Shown one piece after another: positions 1-10,070 of a stretch of DNA of 27,831 nt. How positions within the stretch are numbered: position 1 is the stretch's first letter; each line of letters opens with the position of its first letter. Location: positions 706,103-733,933 of the forward strand of contig WELB01000022.1 of assembly GCA_009602725.1 (NCBI GenBank), read 5' to 3'. Made by a program: the position numbers and the translations under genes. The notes beneath the pieces were generated by a model. The model worked only from the letters and a program-made list of their open reading frames with translations. It was not told the DNA's origin and ran no database searches. The stretch is from Spirogloea muscicola. Lineage: Eukaryota; Streptophyta; Zygnematophyceae; Spirogloeales; Spirogloeaceae.

Positions 1-460
1 CCTCCCACCCACCCCACCACGCCGGCAGCCGTCACCGCGAGCCGTCCCGTCCAGGGCCGACGGCCATGGACAAGACCGCACACCCGGCCCCCCCGCGCGG
101 TCCCGTCCGCCGCGCCCGCTTCGTGCGCGCCAACCGCGGCGCGGACCTCGCGAGGGCCTCCACCAGCACTGTCGACGGACGAGGGAGGGGCCGGGACGGA
201 AGACTGCGGCTGCTGAGGGTACTCATGACAGTGACAACGATAGGGAGGCGGGAGGTGCGCGCCGTTCTCTCTCACTCCCATTGCCTCCAGCTGCTCAGCT
301 TCTCGGCGTGCGCCGCATCCGACGCCGTCGCCGCCGCCGCCGCCGCCGGTCGCGCAGGTTGCTGGCCCTCTGGTGGCGCTTCCCCAGGCCCTGAGCTCGC
401 CACCTCCTTGGAGCTTTAGCTTGAGGAGACGTCCATCTCCCGCCTGGTTGCGGAGCACAC
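1..460. promoter_or_regulatory. GC-rich 5' leader/promoter region of the first NPH3-like gene
   Basis: This stretch precedes the first supported coding exon (ATG at 461). It is strongly GC-rich and CpG-rich and contains a GCC trinucleotide run at about 323-350. Open frames exist on both strands, but none shows a recognisable domain; the longest are Arg/Pro/Ala-rich, as expected from GC-rich DNA. I read it as promoter plus 5' UTR. An upstream non-coding exon, or a divergent gene to the left, cannot be excluded. No TATA box or other core promoter element was identified. Confidence 0.4.
323..350. repeat. GCC trinucleotide microsatellite, 5' of NPH3-like gene 1
   Basis: A run of GCC/CCG units with one GTC interruption lies about 110 bases upstream of the ATG at 461. 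A similar run precedes the second BTB gene, at 8902-8945. Confidence 0.8.
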
Positions 461-3400
461 ATGGCGGCGTCGCTGGCGGGGCCCGTCGCCAGGGGCTCGC
501 CGACATCTGTCCGCAAGAATGGCCTTGCCAGCGCAGACAGTGGCACGCAGCCAGCACTCGAGGCTACGTGGCTCAAGAAGGCTGGAATGAAGGTGCAGCA
601 TGCAGCTGCAGACAGCACATAGCTTATGCAGCAGTAATGACAGCAGGCAGCCTGCTCCAGTGTCGTTGCTGGCTTATGGCGTAGTACATCCTCGTCGCAG
701 TGTGTGCCACTCGCTTCTGCACAACGATCATGATATAGGCTCAATGAGTGCGCATCAACTGGTAGGTGGGGATGTTATGAACACTGGGGCCAAGCATTCT
801 CACTGAAGTACACCTGCTTGAGCAGTTTGCAGCCAGGCCTCACATCTTGTGGCAACTTTGCCGCGCAGAGCGACCTGCTGGTCATCGTCGATAGTACTGA
901 ATTCGCAGTGCACAAGTTCCCGCTCTACTCACGCAGCGACTTCTTCCTGGAGCAAACCATCGAGGACAGCACACGCGAAAATAGAAATGTGCTACGCTTG
1001 CCCGGCCTCCCTGGTGGCCCGGAGGCGTTCAAGCTCGTTGCCAATTTCTGCTACGGCATTGACATAAGCATCAATGCCACCAATATTGCGGCACTCCGCT
1101 GCTGCGGTGAGCCAAAGGCAGCAGACTGCCCTGAATTAATAGCAGCAAACAGGCAATGCAAATGTTAAATGCTTTGTAAGTGTGCCTTTGCTCTTGCCTT
1201 GTTGCCTGTGCTATGTATCGAAGTTCTGAGGGCGGCAGCACGTTCATGTAAGCAATTGCGCATCATGTTGACGGTATCGTGCTGCTGAGACGTGACAAAA
1301 CTGCGATTGACCAATGTGCGGCAGCTACGATCCTTAATCTGACCGATGACTCAAAACGGGGCATGGGGAATAAGAGTGGCGGCAACCTCCTCTCCTTGGC
1401 TGAAAAGCATGTTAAGGTGACATTGATAGATACTGAACGTGGGTTTGACAGTTCTGCACCAATGAATGCCAGCTACCCTGCCTACCTATCAGACTTGTCT
1501 GCTCATCTTAGCACTCCATTCGCAGGCTGCTAGTGGTGGTGTGTCTTATGTCACATAGTATACAAAGGCGATTCTGACATGAGGCAGGCGCCCATTATTC
1601 TCAAAGCCTGGTCTGGCCAATGCAGAGCTATCTCAAGGATTGGCAGCAGGCCTTGGTCATGTTGAAGGCGTGCGAGGACCTTGTGCCCACAGCGGAGGCC
1701 GTTGGCCTGATTTCTCGGTGCACTGGCGCTGTTTCTGCTGCAGCTGTCAAGCACCACAAGGTCGGGATTCATGAATTCAGCAACAGCTTAAGCTCTGGAT
1801 AGTGATGAAGCTCAAGGAGCAGTACACAAGAACTCCTGCATATTGTAATACATACTGCATTGAGTTTAGGGTTTAGGGTAGAGCACTACTATGCACTACC
1901 AGACTACATCGCAAGCACTTGCTTCTCAAAAACTGAGGACCCAGAGATTAGAAAGGTATTAGCATAAGCTGGGGTGCATCCATTGCTCCCAGCTGCGAAA
2001 AGGAGAGGTGCACCTTGATGCCGGCGTTATCAACCTGAAGCTTGACATGTTTGTCAGGCTGGTGGTCGACTTCAAAGTGAGTACTTTCGCTGGAATCAAC
2101 ACAGTGACTGCTCCTTATGAAGTGGGTTGAGCTCAACATTTGACAGCTAGCCTACTCAGACAGAAACCATTTTCTTTCAATGATATATGTGACACTTCCT
2201 TGACTACTCGTTTCCTCTTATGCACGGTCCAGACGCTTACTTCTTGCTGGAAAAGATGGATAAATAGTTATGGAGTTGGTTTCCTTGACTTCACCTGTTG
2301 TGGGAAGTGCATGACAGAGTGCTGGATTGCCAGACGAGGAGATTGCGCTGGCAGTTGAAGCCTATGGTAATGTGTGGCTTCCCAGCATCAAGCAGATTGC
2401 AGGCGACTTCAGTGGCGCAGATCACAAGCAACACAGTTTCAGAAAGACATTGGAGGCCCTCGTCCTCCTGCTTCCTCAAGGCAAAGGCTGCGTGTCCATC
2501 AAGCATTTGCTAACATTGCTACGCTTGGCCATCATGCTTAACGCTTCCAAGGACACCAAATATCAGCTCCATCGGTAAGATGGTCAATGGCAAAGATACA
2601 AAATTGGATAAGGAAAAAGAAAAAGTAAAACAAGCAAAGGCTGTTCCCCAGAAATAATTCCCCTGAATACTTCTACCATTATTTAGATTTTCTATGGTAT
2701 TTTGTTTAGCACTTCTTCTCGATATGACAATCCACCTCTAGGAAGGATCCAAAACAATTTGGATCCTTCGATTTGTAAACTCTTTTGAATGGCTTGTGTA
2801 AGTAGATTTCCGATGCAAACGTGGAAGCCAGATGTGAGATCAGTAACGACCACTATATTTGCCTGACATATCAGGCGGGCAGGTGAGCTGTTTGATCAAG
2901 CTAGTCTGGAAGACCTACTACTACTGGAGATCAGCGACGTTCAGGTGTGCAGTCAAAGTCGGCTTCCCTCAAGCTCTTGTGCATGGGCAAGATGTCACAA
3001 CATTGCCAACCTACAGCCATAACGTACACAGCGGTTATGCAGATAGCTTGCTAGTAAGATAAAGGTAAGTGCACGCTGGAACAGGCATAAGGTGTCCAAG
3101 GTCTTGTCCTGCTGTGCTCTGATTCTGGACGTTGGTTGAGTTCTCGACCTTTACACTACCTCGACTGCAGTGTTTTACATGGCTTTTGATGGTTGTGCCT
3201 AAAAGGTGCCATGTGGACGACTTTCTGTGTTCTCAGGGCCTATTGACTGGATTCACTTTTGCAGACCACCTGGCCTCTTTGCCTGACCCAGAGGCTGCAT
3301 TGCAGGCAGCTGCTAGACTGATAGACTATTACCTTGCTGAGCTCTCAAGACGACTTGACACGCATAACATTGGCAGCATGGAGTTCAAGGGATTGGCCAT

Positions 3401-4540
3401 GGTGCTATCAGATCAGGCCCGGCCCAGCCACGACCAACTTTTTGTGGTAATTCTCAAAAGTCTCGCATGATTTCACATCATATTGCCATGCCCAGGTCCA
3501 TGCAACAGCTTTGAAGCGCACCTGCATTAAGTATGGTTTAGAGCTAGTGCTTGTCCTTGCACCATTGACTGTTGTTGGTCCATTATACACCAGGCCCTGG
3601 AGGAATTTCTGCGAGCTCATGAGACAATTTCAGATGGGGAGCTTGGAAGCCTCTTGGAGCTCATCGAGCCATCCAAGCTATCTGCTGAAGTTCTTGAACA
3701 GGCTGCTAATGACAAAAGACTGCCACTTTCTTTCACCGCCAAGGCATGTATTGATCCCATTGTTTATAAAGGCTCTCATACAAACACCAAACTAGAATGG
3801 TCAAGCATAACATAGACTAGGTCATGCTCTTCACATGCGTATGGCTGGCTCCAACAGCTTCGCAGCAGTGTCTTATCTTGCATATTAGCAGCACGAGACA
3901 CATTGCCTTGCACATCTACTCATTACTTTGTCGTTAGCGCTTGGGATGCTACGATGAACGAGGGAATGAGCTCATTGATTGAACAGGTACTGAGATTGCA
4001 AAAGGCGGCACTCAAAAGTAAGGCAGACAGCCTTGAAGCCGAGCAACTCAAGGTAGAGGCAGATTTCCAGAGCATGCACCTGGCCAACGAGTCTCTTCGT
4101 GAAGAGATTCGTAATGCTCAAGAGCGCCTGGCAACCTCTGACAATACCTTCACAGTCGTTCAGGTAAGAGAAAGTCAGTAGCTTGCCTGCGGCATTTCTA
4201 GCTTCGAAAAGTGCACTGCAGCTCACCTTCAACGTCAATGGACTGCAGCCTTAGCTTCCCTTTGTCATTTTCATGCTCCTAGTGACGACCAGCTGCAGTC
4301 AGTATTTGCCATCGGTGTCACCTTGGCCGGTTCTACGACAAAGGCGTACCCCTTAAGGAAGGTGTGCTCTGTCCACGTTTGCAGGTGGCACTGGGGGAAG
4401 ACAAAGAGGCGCTTGAAGCTGAGCTCAACAACCAGCGGGCAAGGGCAGTGGAGTTAAAGAAAGAATTTGCTGTTTTGCGTGCAGAACACCATAGCCTCCG
4501 CAATCCTCGCAAGTTGACGTTGAAGGCTCGTAGTGCCTAA
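461..4540 (+). CDS. BTB/POZ-NPH3 domain protein (NPH3/RPT2-like), complete 11-exon gene
   Basis: Likely a CUL3 E3-ligase substrate adaptor of the NPH3/RPT2 family, which in plants acts with phototropins at the plasma membrane; that role is family knowledge. Phase-consistent exons: 461-592, 869-1106, 1325-1416, 1626-1760, 1993-2076, 2318-2574, 2875-2944, 3237-3446, 3594-3743, 3987-4163, 4385-4540. They total 1701 nt (566 aa), a usual family length. The BTB domain (about residues 45-130) has SDLLVIVDSTEF, HKFPLYSRSDFF and ANFCYGI. The next segment has LTDDSKRGMGN and LKDWQQALVMLKACEDL. The NPH3 domain shows LDMFVRLVVDFK, YGNVWLPS, LFDQASLEDLLL, ARLIDYYLAELSRR and HETISDGELGSLLELIEPS. The C-terminus is a charged coiled coil ending in TAA. 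Intron 9 (3744-3986) is GC-AG. The start at 461 is chosen because its exon ends in phase 0 at a GT donor and joins the BTB exon; an exon between 1760 and 1993 could be missing. Confidence 0.88.
1865..1878 (+). repeat. Two tandem TTTAGGG telomere-type units
   Basis: Two exact TTTAGGG heptamers lie in the intron between exons 4 and 5 of the NPH3-like gene. This is the plant-type telomere unit or telo-box, and it supports green-lineage origin. It is too short to be a telomere relic on its own. Confidence 0.8.
2742..2769. repeat. Perfect 12-bp inverted repeat with 4-nt loop (intronic hairpin)
   Basis: GAAGGATCCAAA at 2742-2753 is mirrored exactly at 2758-2769 around the loop ACAA. It lies in the AT-rich intron between exons 6 and 7 of the NPH3-like gene. 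It could fold in the pre-mRNA; function unknown. Confidence 0.85.
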
Positions 4541-4874
4541 GCAACCAGCCTCTAGTCTTAGATAGGCATAGTGAGAATAGGCTCTCACATAGCTTGGTTA
4601 ATCAGCCAGGCTTTCGAAAATGAGATGCCTGCAGCTGCATATAAAACACTGCTCCCTGTATGTATATACGGAGTATATCTGCCGCCTGCTGTGCTTTCAA
4701 CGTGGTCCAAGCTACGCCCTGAACCCTAGACCCTCTATCCTAAATCCTAAACCTCAATGCTGTGCTCAAGCTTCAGCTCATGTGTATAGCACCTGTAGAA
4801 TTGCCTGCTGCCTTGCTTGTCAGTGATGGATTTGTATTGTCAATACTTCACTTAATACTGCAAGATCACTTGTA

Positions 4875-5006
4875 GTGGGCCATCTCCAGATGATTCCCTC
4901 AAAGTCAGCCTTTGTGAAATGCGGGGCGGATGCTTCGGAAGTGGGCCATCTCGATATCATTCTCTCAACTATAGCCTGTGTGTAATGTCGGGTGCATGGT
5001 GCGGGA
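4875..5006. repeat. Diverged 66-bp tandem duplication
   Basis: Two adjacent units both begin GTGGGCCATCTC (at 4875 and 4941). They share an interrupted match including the TTCTCTCAA/TTCCCTCAA, CAGCCT/TAGCCT and ATGCGGGGCGG/ATGTCGGGTGC segments. Confidence 0.65.
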
Positions 5007-5116
5007 GTCTGTCTTCCAACATGTCTTTCAAGTGTGATGACAAGCACTTGTAAAGATGAACGTAATGTGCAGCAATAACTTAGTGTTAGTGTGAACGTTG
5101 TAAGGCTATGAAGGAT

Positions 5117-5170
5117 GTGGCTCTCCCAAAGGGGGCAAGGGCTGTGATCAGCCAGCCCGCAAAGAATTCT
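5117..5170 (-). repeat. Dispersed hairpin-motif repeat, copy outside the palindrome
   Basis: This block (GTGGCTCTCCCAAAGGGGGC onward, through a GCCAGCCC element, to AAAGAATT) is closely similar to 14750-14800 in the palindrome's left arm. The similarity stops abruptly on the left side. Other relatives lie on the plus strand at 6659-6705, 13684-13735, 15056-15130 and 15275-15345. The core GGGCTGGC...CAGCC can form a short stem. Confidence 0.7.
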
Positions 5171-5656
5171 CACCAGTATCATCCACCGAATACAATCACA
5201 TTTGCATGTAGCTGGGCGATAAATGGACCACTGCGCCCACTTATCAAGCTAATCGCCAGCAAGGTCAATGCCAAGCAAACAGAGTGCTCTTAATACGTAC
5301 ACCAGCCTGATGTTCTGCCGAATGGTTATTTCTAGAATTAATTTCACTTGCTTAAGTACGAAACAAACTGTGGCTGACACTGATCTAGGAATGCCATCTC
5401 CTATTTGTTGCACTTTCTGGCACAAGCTCTGCACACAAGATCTGACATGTGACAGAGGCTCCTGGTCACGCATGCACAGTCACGAGCAATTATCTTGACT
5501 AGAAGTGTGCCAGGCTGAGGCTTCTATTGTAGGAGTCGAGGTTGTCAGATGAGCAGCAACAGAGCATCATGACAGCACAGCAAAGTGCCTATTGCTGACA
5601 TAGGGGTACTAAGACCCTGTTTGCACAGCCTGTTTGCATAGCTTCGCTAACACGAG

Positions 5657-5698
5657 AAAGAACACCCTCTGTGTGCACCTGGCTGGCTACATAGCCAG
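5657..5698 (+). repeat. Solo copy of the 8.6-kb inverted-repeat arm
   Basis: AACACCCTCT followed by GCACCTGGCTGGCT matches both arms of the inverted repeat at 8613-8799, here as a single copy ending in its own short GGCTGGCTACATAGCCAG stem. This points to a dispersed family rather than a local fold. Confidence 0.6.
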
Positions 5699-5822
5699 TC
5701 TTTTGATAACGAGAGTCGAATGTTCTTGAGCTTTGCAACACAACTTGACCTGAAAGTTGAAGGGGATGTTAAGAGTCCTATGTTGGCGCGCAGAGCAAGG
5801 AATGGCACAGTCAGCTCACCAA

Positions 5823-5861
5823 GGAGTTCAACAACTCAGCCCCGGAGTTCAACAATTCAGC
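5823..5861 (+). repeat. 21-bp period tandem repeat, two units
   Basis: GGAGTTCAACAACTCAGC at 5823-5840 is repeated with one substitution at 5844-5861. Confidence 0.75.
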
Positions 5862-6658
5862 TTCTGCTGTACACAGCTGCAGCTAATGCAGACTAATATG
5901 ACCAGGTGGCAGAACTTGCGACGTGCAGATGCATTGGTCCGTCAGTGACATGGAAGGGAAGCTCAGGCCCTCTCACGAAACTGCCTGTGTGGCGCCCTTT
6001 GGCAAGCCCCGCCGAAGCGGCGCCTGATCGGCGTCATGAGAGGGCCAGGCCGTCCTCTATTTTAGCCTATCCTGGCCGTTTAAACAGCCCTCGCCTATCT
6101 ACACCCACGCCTACGTGCGAGCGTGGAAAGCCATTTCTCCGGTGATGCAGCCATCTGCCAGGATGAGCACGCAGGTTTACTGAGAGATAGCAATGCTCGT
6201 TGATGGCAAGACATCCATCATCCTGTTATTGCATCCTAGCGACTGCGTGGCACGCATGCATGTTCACGACCAGCGTTTGCAGCTTGAGTCAGAGCGTCAG
6301 CGAAGGTGCCCCCGGGTAGCCAGCACGTGCACATAAGCGCAGCGGTGTCAGCCCATTCCTATTTTTATTTTGACTATAAGTTGCTGTCTACGCCAGAGGC
6401 TATCAGTCGACACTCCTGTGATAAGTCTAATTTAAATTGCACTAATAAACTAGAACTTGCCTGGATATGCATTTGAATCGTGAGGACTCAGTGATGCTTT
6501 CTTGATGCACGAGCTTGTCTTAGGCCCCACGATTTGCTCTTGCCTTCACGCATTGGATGAGCGACCGAAGTGAGCGACCACTCTCAGTGGTCACTTGCTT
6601 CCTCAGTGATATACGCTTTCTGACTTGTACTATAGACCGAATGGACAATGTCCCCCCC

Positions 6659-6705
6659 ATTCGGGCTGGCCTTCAACAGCCAATGCCCCCTTGAGAGAAG
6701 CTTCT
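6659..6705 (+). repeat. Dispersed hairpin-motif repeat, plus-strand copy outside the palindrome
   Basis: TTCGGGCTGGCCTTCAACAG leading into GCCAATGCCCCCTTGAGAG resembles the block at 15085-15125 of the palindrome arm in order and spacing. It is more diverged than the copy at 5117-5170. Confidence 0.55.
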
Positions 6706-7310
6706 CCTTGTCCCCGGTTGAGCAACATCAAAAAGGTACAACGTCTCATTACGAATGTCCAAGCGAAAGCACAGCTCTTCTGGTTACTTGAGCATTCCAG
6801 CGCTGTGACTCCTCATTCTTAATAAGCAGGGCAATGCAGATACTGCTACAAGTCAAGGTTATGTGCATCTTCGCTTCATTCAGTAGCCTCGGAGGCCGTG
6901 AGTACAGGGCTTGGCAGGCCACAGGGCATGCCTAAGCTGTCCTGTATATTCGCTAATAACAGCAAGAAATGGAGATGTGACTGCTCAGCACAGGTTCTCG
7001 GGCTGTCTGAAAGCCAGACCTCAGGAAGAAACAGTTCACAGCAATATATACTGTGCAGGCTTACCTAATGAAGCGGCTCAGGCAGGCCCTAGCGATTAAA
7101 CGGTGGCGGCTTGCAAAGCCCTGTACTTTTGCGAGCGTTTCCTTCGTACTCAAGCTACGAACACAATGACGCCCATCCCAGCTCTGTCCAATGCTCGAGG
7201 AACAATGCTCCAAGCCGTTATGGCCGGGCAGCCCGAGGATGAAGGCCCTGCGATACGTCACCTGCGATTTTGACTTGATAGCCAAGGTGATGAACAAGAT
7301 GCCCGGCTTG

Positions 7311-7354
7311 CGTTGTGTTGCGGTCATTCGGACGTTGTGTTGCGGTCATTCCGA
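7311..7354 (+). repeat. 22-bp tandem duplication
   Basis: CGTTGTGTTGCGGTCATTC occurs at 7311 and again at 7333, in two adjacent 22-bp units differing only near the end. Confidence 0.8.
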
Positions 7355-7659
7355 CGCCTAGCACTCGTCTCGGTTGCGTGTGTAGAGCCCACAGCATTGC
7401 AGGAGCACCTTGATCTCTGACTCGTGGTTACTAAGCGGGTCAGCTTAGTAGCAGGTGATGTACATTTGTCAATGCGCTTACCTTTGTACTGGCCACACAG
7501 GCCCTCCATCTCTTAATAAACACTTGTTCTTTTCTGCTGGCCGGATGGTTCACAACACTAACTGCCAACGGTGCAGACGATCCCTAGCTCGTGAAGGGCC
7601 AGCCGGCTTAAGCATTGAGGACATTGCATGCCCTTGAAGGGGCGAGCCCTCGTTGTCCA

Positions 7660-7797
7660 GGGTGAGGTCTCGCCAGAAGGGCTGCAAGGTGGTGGCACAC
7701 GAGGAAGAGCTTACGCAGCACCTTTGGAAGTGTACGCTACATACCAGGCTCCAGGCGGCAGAAAAGATCAATGCAATTACGGGCAAGCAAGGGGTCA
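7660..7797 (+). CDS. Possible zinc-finger exon (TRAF- or CHHC-like), fragment
   Basis: An open stretch after a CCAG acceptor-like site reads RQKGCKVVAHEEELTQHLWK followed by C. The spacing C-x12-H-x3-C, with a GCKVV start and EEL..HL..C core, resembles TRAF-type zinc fingers and, less well, the second half of CHHC fingers. It continues LQAAEKINAITGKQ to a GTTACC donor-like site. I could not find flanking exons with the first Cys pair or a start. It may be one exon of an unresolved gene, a pseudogene piece, or chance. Confidence 0.28.
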
Positions 7798-7919
7798 CTG
7801 CTACAGCTCCAGCAGGTTACCAATCCATCTACTGCAAGTACATCCAACCAGCTGAGATGGCGGTTGGGACTCGCAGGAATATTATGCTGGGAAAGTGGAC
7901 TGAAAACATACAGACTTAG

Positions 7920-8612
7920 CCAATCTAGAGGAGCGGAAACAGATGCACTCCCAGGGAGTAGCAGCAATTATCCAGCAACTTTCAGCAATACTTGACTTCT
8001 TCTTTGCAGGTTGCCTTACGGCAAAAGCATAGCTTGACTTGTGAATGGCGCGGGAAGCAGCCTGGGTGCTGCCAATAGTCTTCTTGCAGGAAACTTGGTC
8101 GGCGACCGCGTTCCTGGTCAGCAAGGGGATATTACCTCGAGAATGGTCTCCTGCTTAAGAAGAGAGGAAAATCCTAAACTTTGAGGTATGCCAAGCTTCA
8201 TCGCCTCAGCAACAGGCTGCTAGGCAATGCGCCTCCTGGGCACACTGGCGCAGCTCTTTGCTACAAGAAGATCAACTACGCAGTTCTGGTCTTCTGGAAA
8301 CAGCTCCATCTTTGCCTAAGGAAAGTTCTCAGCTTGAGCCGTTTCTGGGCGAGGGGTCGGCTGCTGCATATTTGATAAGCAAATTGCGTTCTGCATTGTC
8401 GATGACGGGTGCATCGCCAATCCGGTGCCGGCGTGCTTCACTCGATATCGACAGAGAACCGCTGATCGATCAAGGCGAAGAATGCCTGAGACAGGGGCAA
8501 GCCGTGTCAGCGAGAACCGGGTGTTGGCCCGCATCGATCGGAGACTCGGGAACCGTCCCGTCAGCTGAAATGAAGCTATTGTAAGAGAAAGATTGCGGCT
8601 GCTGATATGTAA
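7920..8612. other. Spacer without a recognised gene
   Basis: Frames up to 148 codons exist on both strands, but they carry no recognisable domain or repeat and lack clear splice context. Nothing supportable was seen. Confidence 0.4.
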
Positions 8613-8799
8613 AGAGCGGCTGTAGAAGCCAGCCAGGTGCATATAGAGGGTGTTCGTGACTGTATCGGGGGAGCCGCAGGCCTGGGCAGACGGGCGCTCT
8701 TTTTTGTACCCCCGTTTCAGCGATCGGTTATCAGATGAGCTGTGTAGAGAAGTCAGGCACACCCTCTGTATGCGTCTGGCTGGCTTTTCCAGCCGCTCT
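8613..8799. repeat. Inverted repeat (about 48-bp arms, 91-bp loop), MITE-like
   Basis: The arm at 8613-8660 and the reverse complement of 8752-8799 match at roughly 41 of 48 positions, sharing AACACCCTCT/CACACCCTCT, CTGGCTGGCTT and CAGCCGCTCT. It lies 220-410 bases upstream of the second BTB gene. A solo relative occurs at 5657-5698. No convincing target-site duplication was seen, so mobility is an inference. Confidence 0.65.
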
Positions 8800-8901
8800 G
8801 GTCACAATTGGGAGGGACGGGGCGCCGAGCGGACGTGACTCAGAGCGGCCACCCGGGGCGGCGGCCGTGATCTGACCGCCGCCCGAACGTCGCTGTCATG
8901 C

Positions 8902-8905
8902 CCGC

Positions 8906-8936
<31 letters not shown>

Positions 8937-8945
8937 GCCGCCGCC
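8902..8945. repeat. GCC trinucleotide microsatellite, 5' of BTB gene 2
   Basis: About fourteen GCC units with one GCT interruption lie about 80 bases upstream of the ATG at 9024. On the minus strand it reads as polyalanine in a long frame, which I treat as a shadow. Confidence 0.85.
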
Positions 8946-9023
8946 TCAGCGGCCGCCAGATCAGGCGCGTTAGGCGGCGCCGCGCCGGCTCCCCTCTGAG
9001 AGCGCTTTGCGCCGCCTGGCGCA

Positions 9024-9822
9024 ATGGAGTCGGCGATGCTAGCGCTCGCGCCGCCGGCCCAATCATCGTCGTCGAGTAACGGTGTCGCTTCTAGCGACGA
9101 GGCTCCGAGCTCCACTGCGGCAAGAGAGCCTGTCATGGCGGAACGGCAGCCAGAGGCTGCGGAGCTCCGAGAGCCGGACCTGCGCTGGGCGGGGCAGGCC
9201 GCGGGCGCGCCGCCCGACGTCCTCGTCCGCATCGACGGCAGTGCGCCGTCAATGGCAATGCACATGGCCAAGCTTTTCTCCAAGACTGACTATTTTGCCC
9301 GCATTGCCGAGCACGACGTGACGGCACGCAAGCTGGTCGTCAACGTCGTCGGGCTCCCGGGCCGCAAGGCCGCCTTTGAGCTTGTCGCCAACTTCTGCTA
9401 CGGGCTCAAATGTGACGTCAACCCTGGCAATGTAGCGCAACTCTACTGCGCAGGTAAAGACAGCAGCTAGCAGTCCAGTTTCTGCTGCAAAGCGTAGAGC
9501 TTGCGCATAAAGCATCTCAGCTCTATGTGCGAATTGATGCTATTACCTGCTCGACACGGTTCACACTGTTTTGGCAGCTATGTTCTTGCATATGGATGAT
9601 GACACAAGGCCAGGCTTGGGCCACGGAGGCAACCTCGTCTCCATTTGCGAGCGACATATTCAAGATTATGTGAAGGAGTGGGAGACGGCCGCCATGATCC
9701 TCCATACGTGCGCGTCCTTTCAGCCGCTGGCTATGAAGCTCAGTCTCATCCCCCGCTGTCTTGAAGCGCTCACTGCAGACTTGGGTCGTGCACACATGCA
9801 GCATCAGAGGGAGGTACTTTGA
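9024..9822 (+). CDS. BTB/POZ protein of the NPH3 family lacking an NPH3 domain (second paralogue)
   Basis: Likely a CUL3 adaptor-type BTB protein, related to the gene at 461-4540 and on the same strand. Exon 1 is 9024-9453 and exon 2 is 9578-9813 or, unspliced, to the TGA at 9820-9822 (224 aa). A Ser/Ala/Glu-rich N-terminus of about 60 residues leads into PDVLVRIDGS, AKLFSKTDYFARIAEHD, NVVGLPGRKAAFELVANFCY and NPGNVAQLYCA, the NPH3-type BTB. Exon 2 has FLHMDDDTRPGLGHGGNLVS and VKEWETAAMILHTCASFQPL, matching the post-BTB helices of gene 1. The first intron falls at the same codon and phase as in gene 1 (G|CT after the Cys); the following intron of gene 1 is absent here. No NPH3 domain could be found downstream. 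Exon 2 also ends in phase 0 at a GTACTT donor-like site, so splicing to the RING exons at 10077 is possible. Confidence 0.75.
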
Positions 9823-10070
9823 CCGTGGCCTTCAGGACACCAGTAGACGTAAGCAGAGACCGACGTGCAGTTAAAGACTAATCACGATGGCACGAGGTTG
9901 AATGAAGTCAATGTAAGTGCAGAGCATGCTGTCTAAAAAAAGGGCGATCTGACATAGATTGAGATTGTGATCTCTACCTTACCTCCTGGGCCAGGCAGAT
10001 GTACCTCGTGAGAAGCCCTACCTGCATTGTCACCATTCCATGACAACCAGCATCAACGTCTTGCTGGAAT

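Larger units (their letters stand above)
4541..7650. other. Intergenic region without a recognised gene
   Basis: No open frame here shows a domain or a convincing splice structure. It holds degenerate CCTAAA-type telomere-like tracts (about 4721-4757), a 66-bp tandem duplication (4875-5006), a dispersed hairpin-motif copy on the minus strand (5117-5170) and another on the plus strand (6659-6705). It also has a copy of the 8.6-kb inverted-repeat sequence (5657-5698) and small tandem repeats at 5823-5861 and 7311-7354. A stem with GACCACT/AGTGGTC lies at about 6578-6594. Non-coding RNAs cannot be excluded by eye. Confidence 0.5.

Noticed and set aside
8840-9283. 147-codon minus-strand frame with a polyalanine run
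   Set aside because: The polyalanine is the GCC microsatellite read on the other strand; the rest is antisense to the BTB exon.
9082-9321. Arg/Ser-rich frame overlapping the BTB exon
   Set aside because: It is an alternative-frame shadow of the exon at 9024-9453, which carries the domain motifs and intron position.
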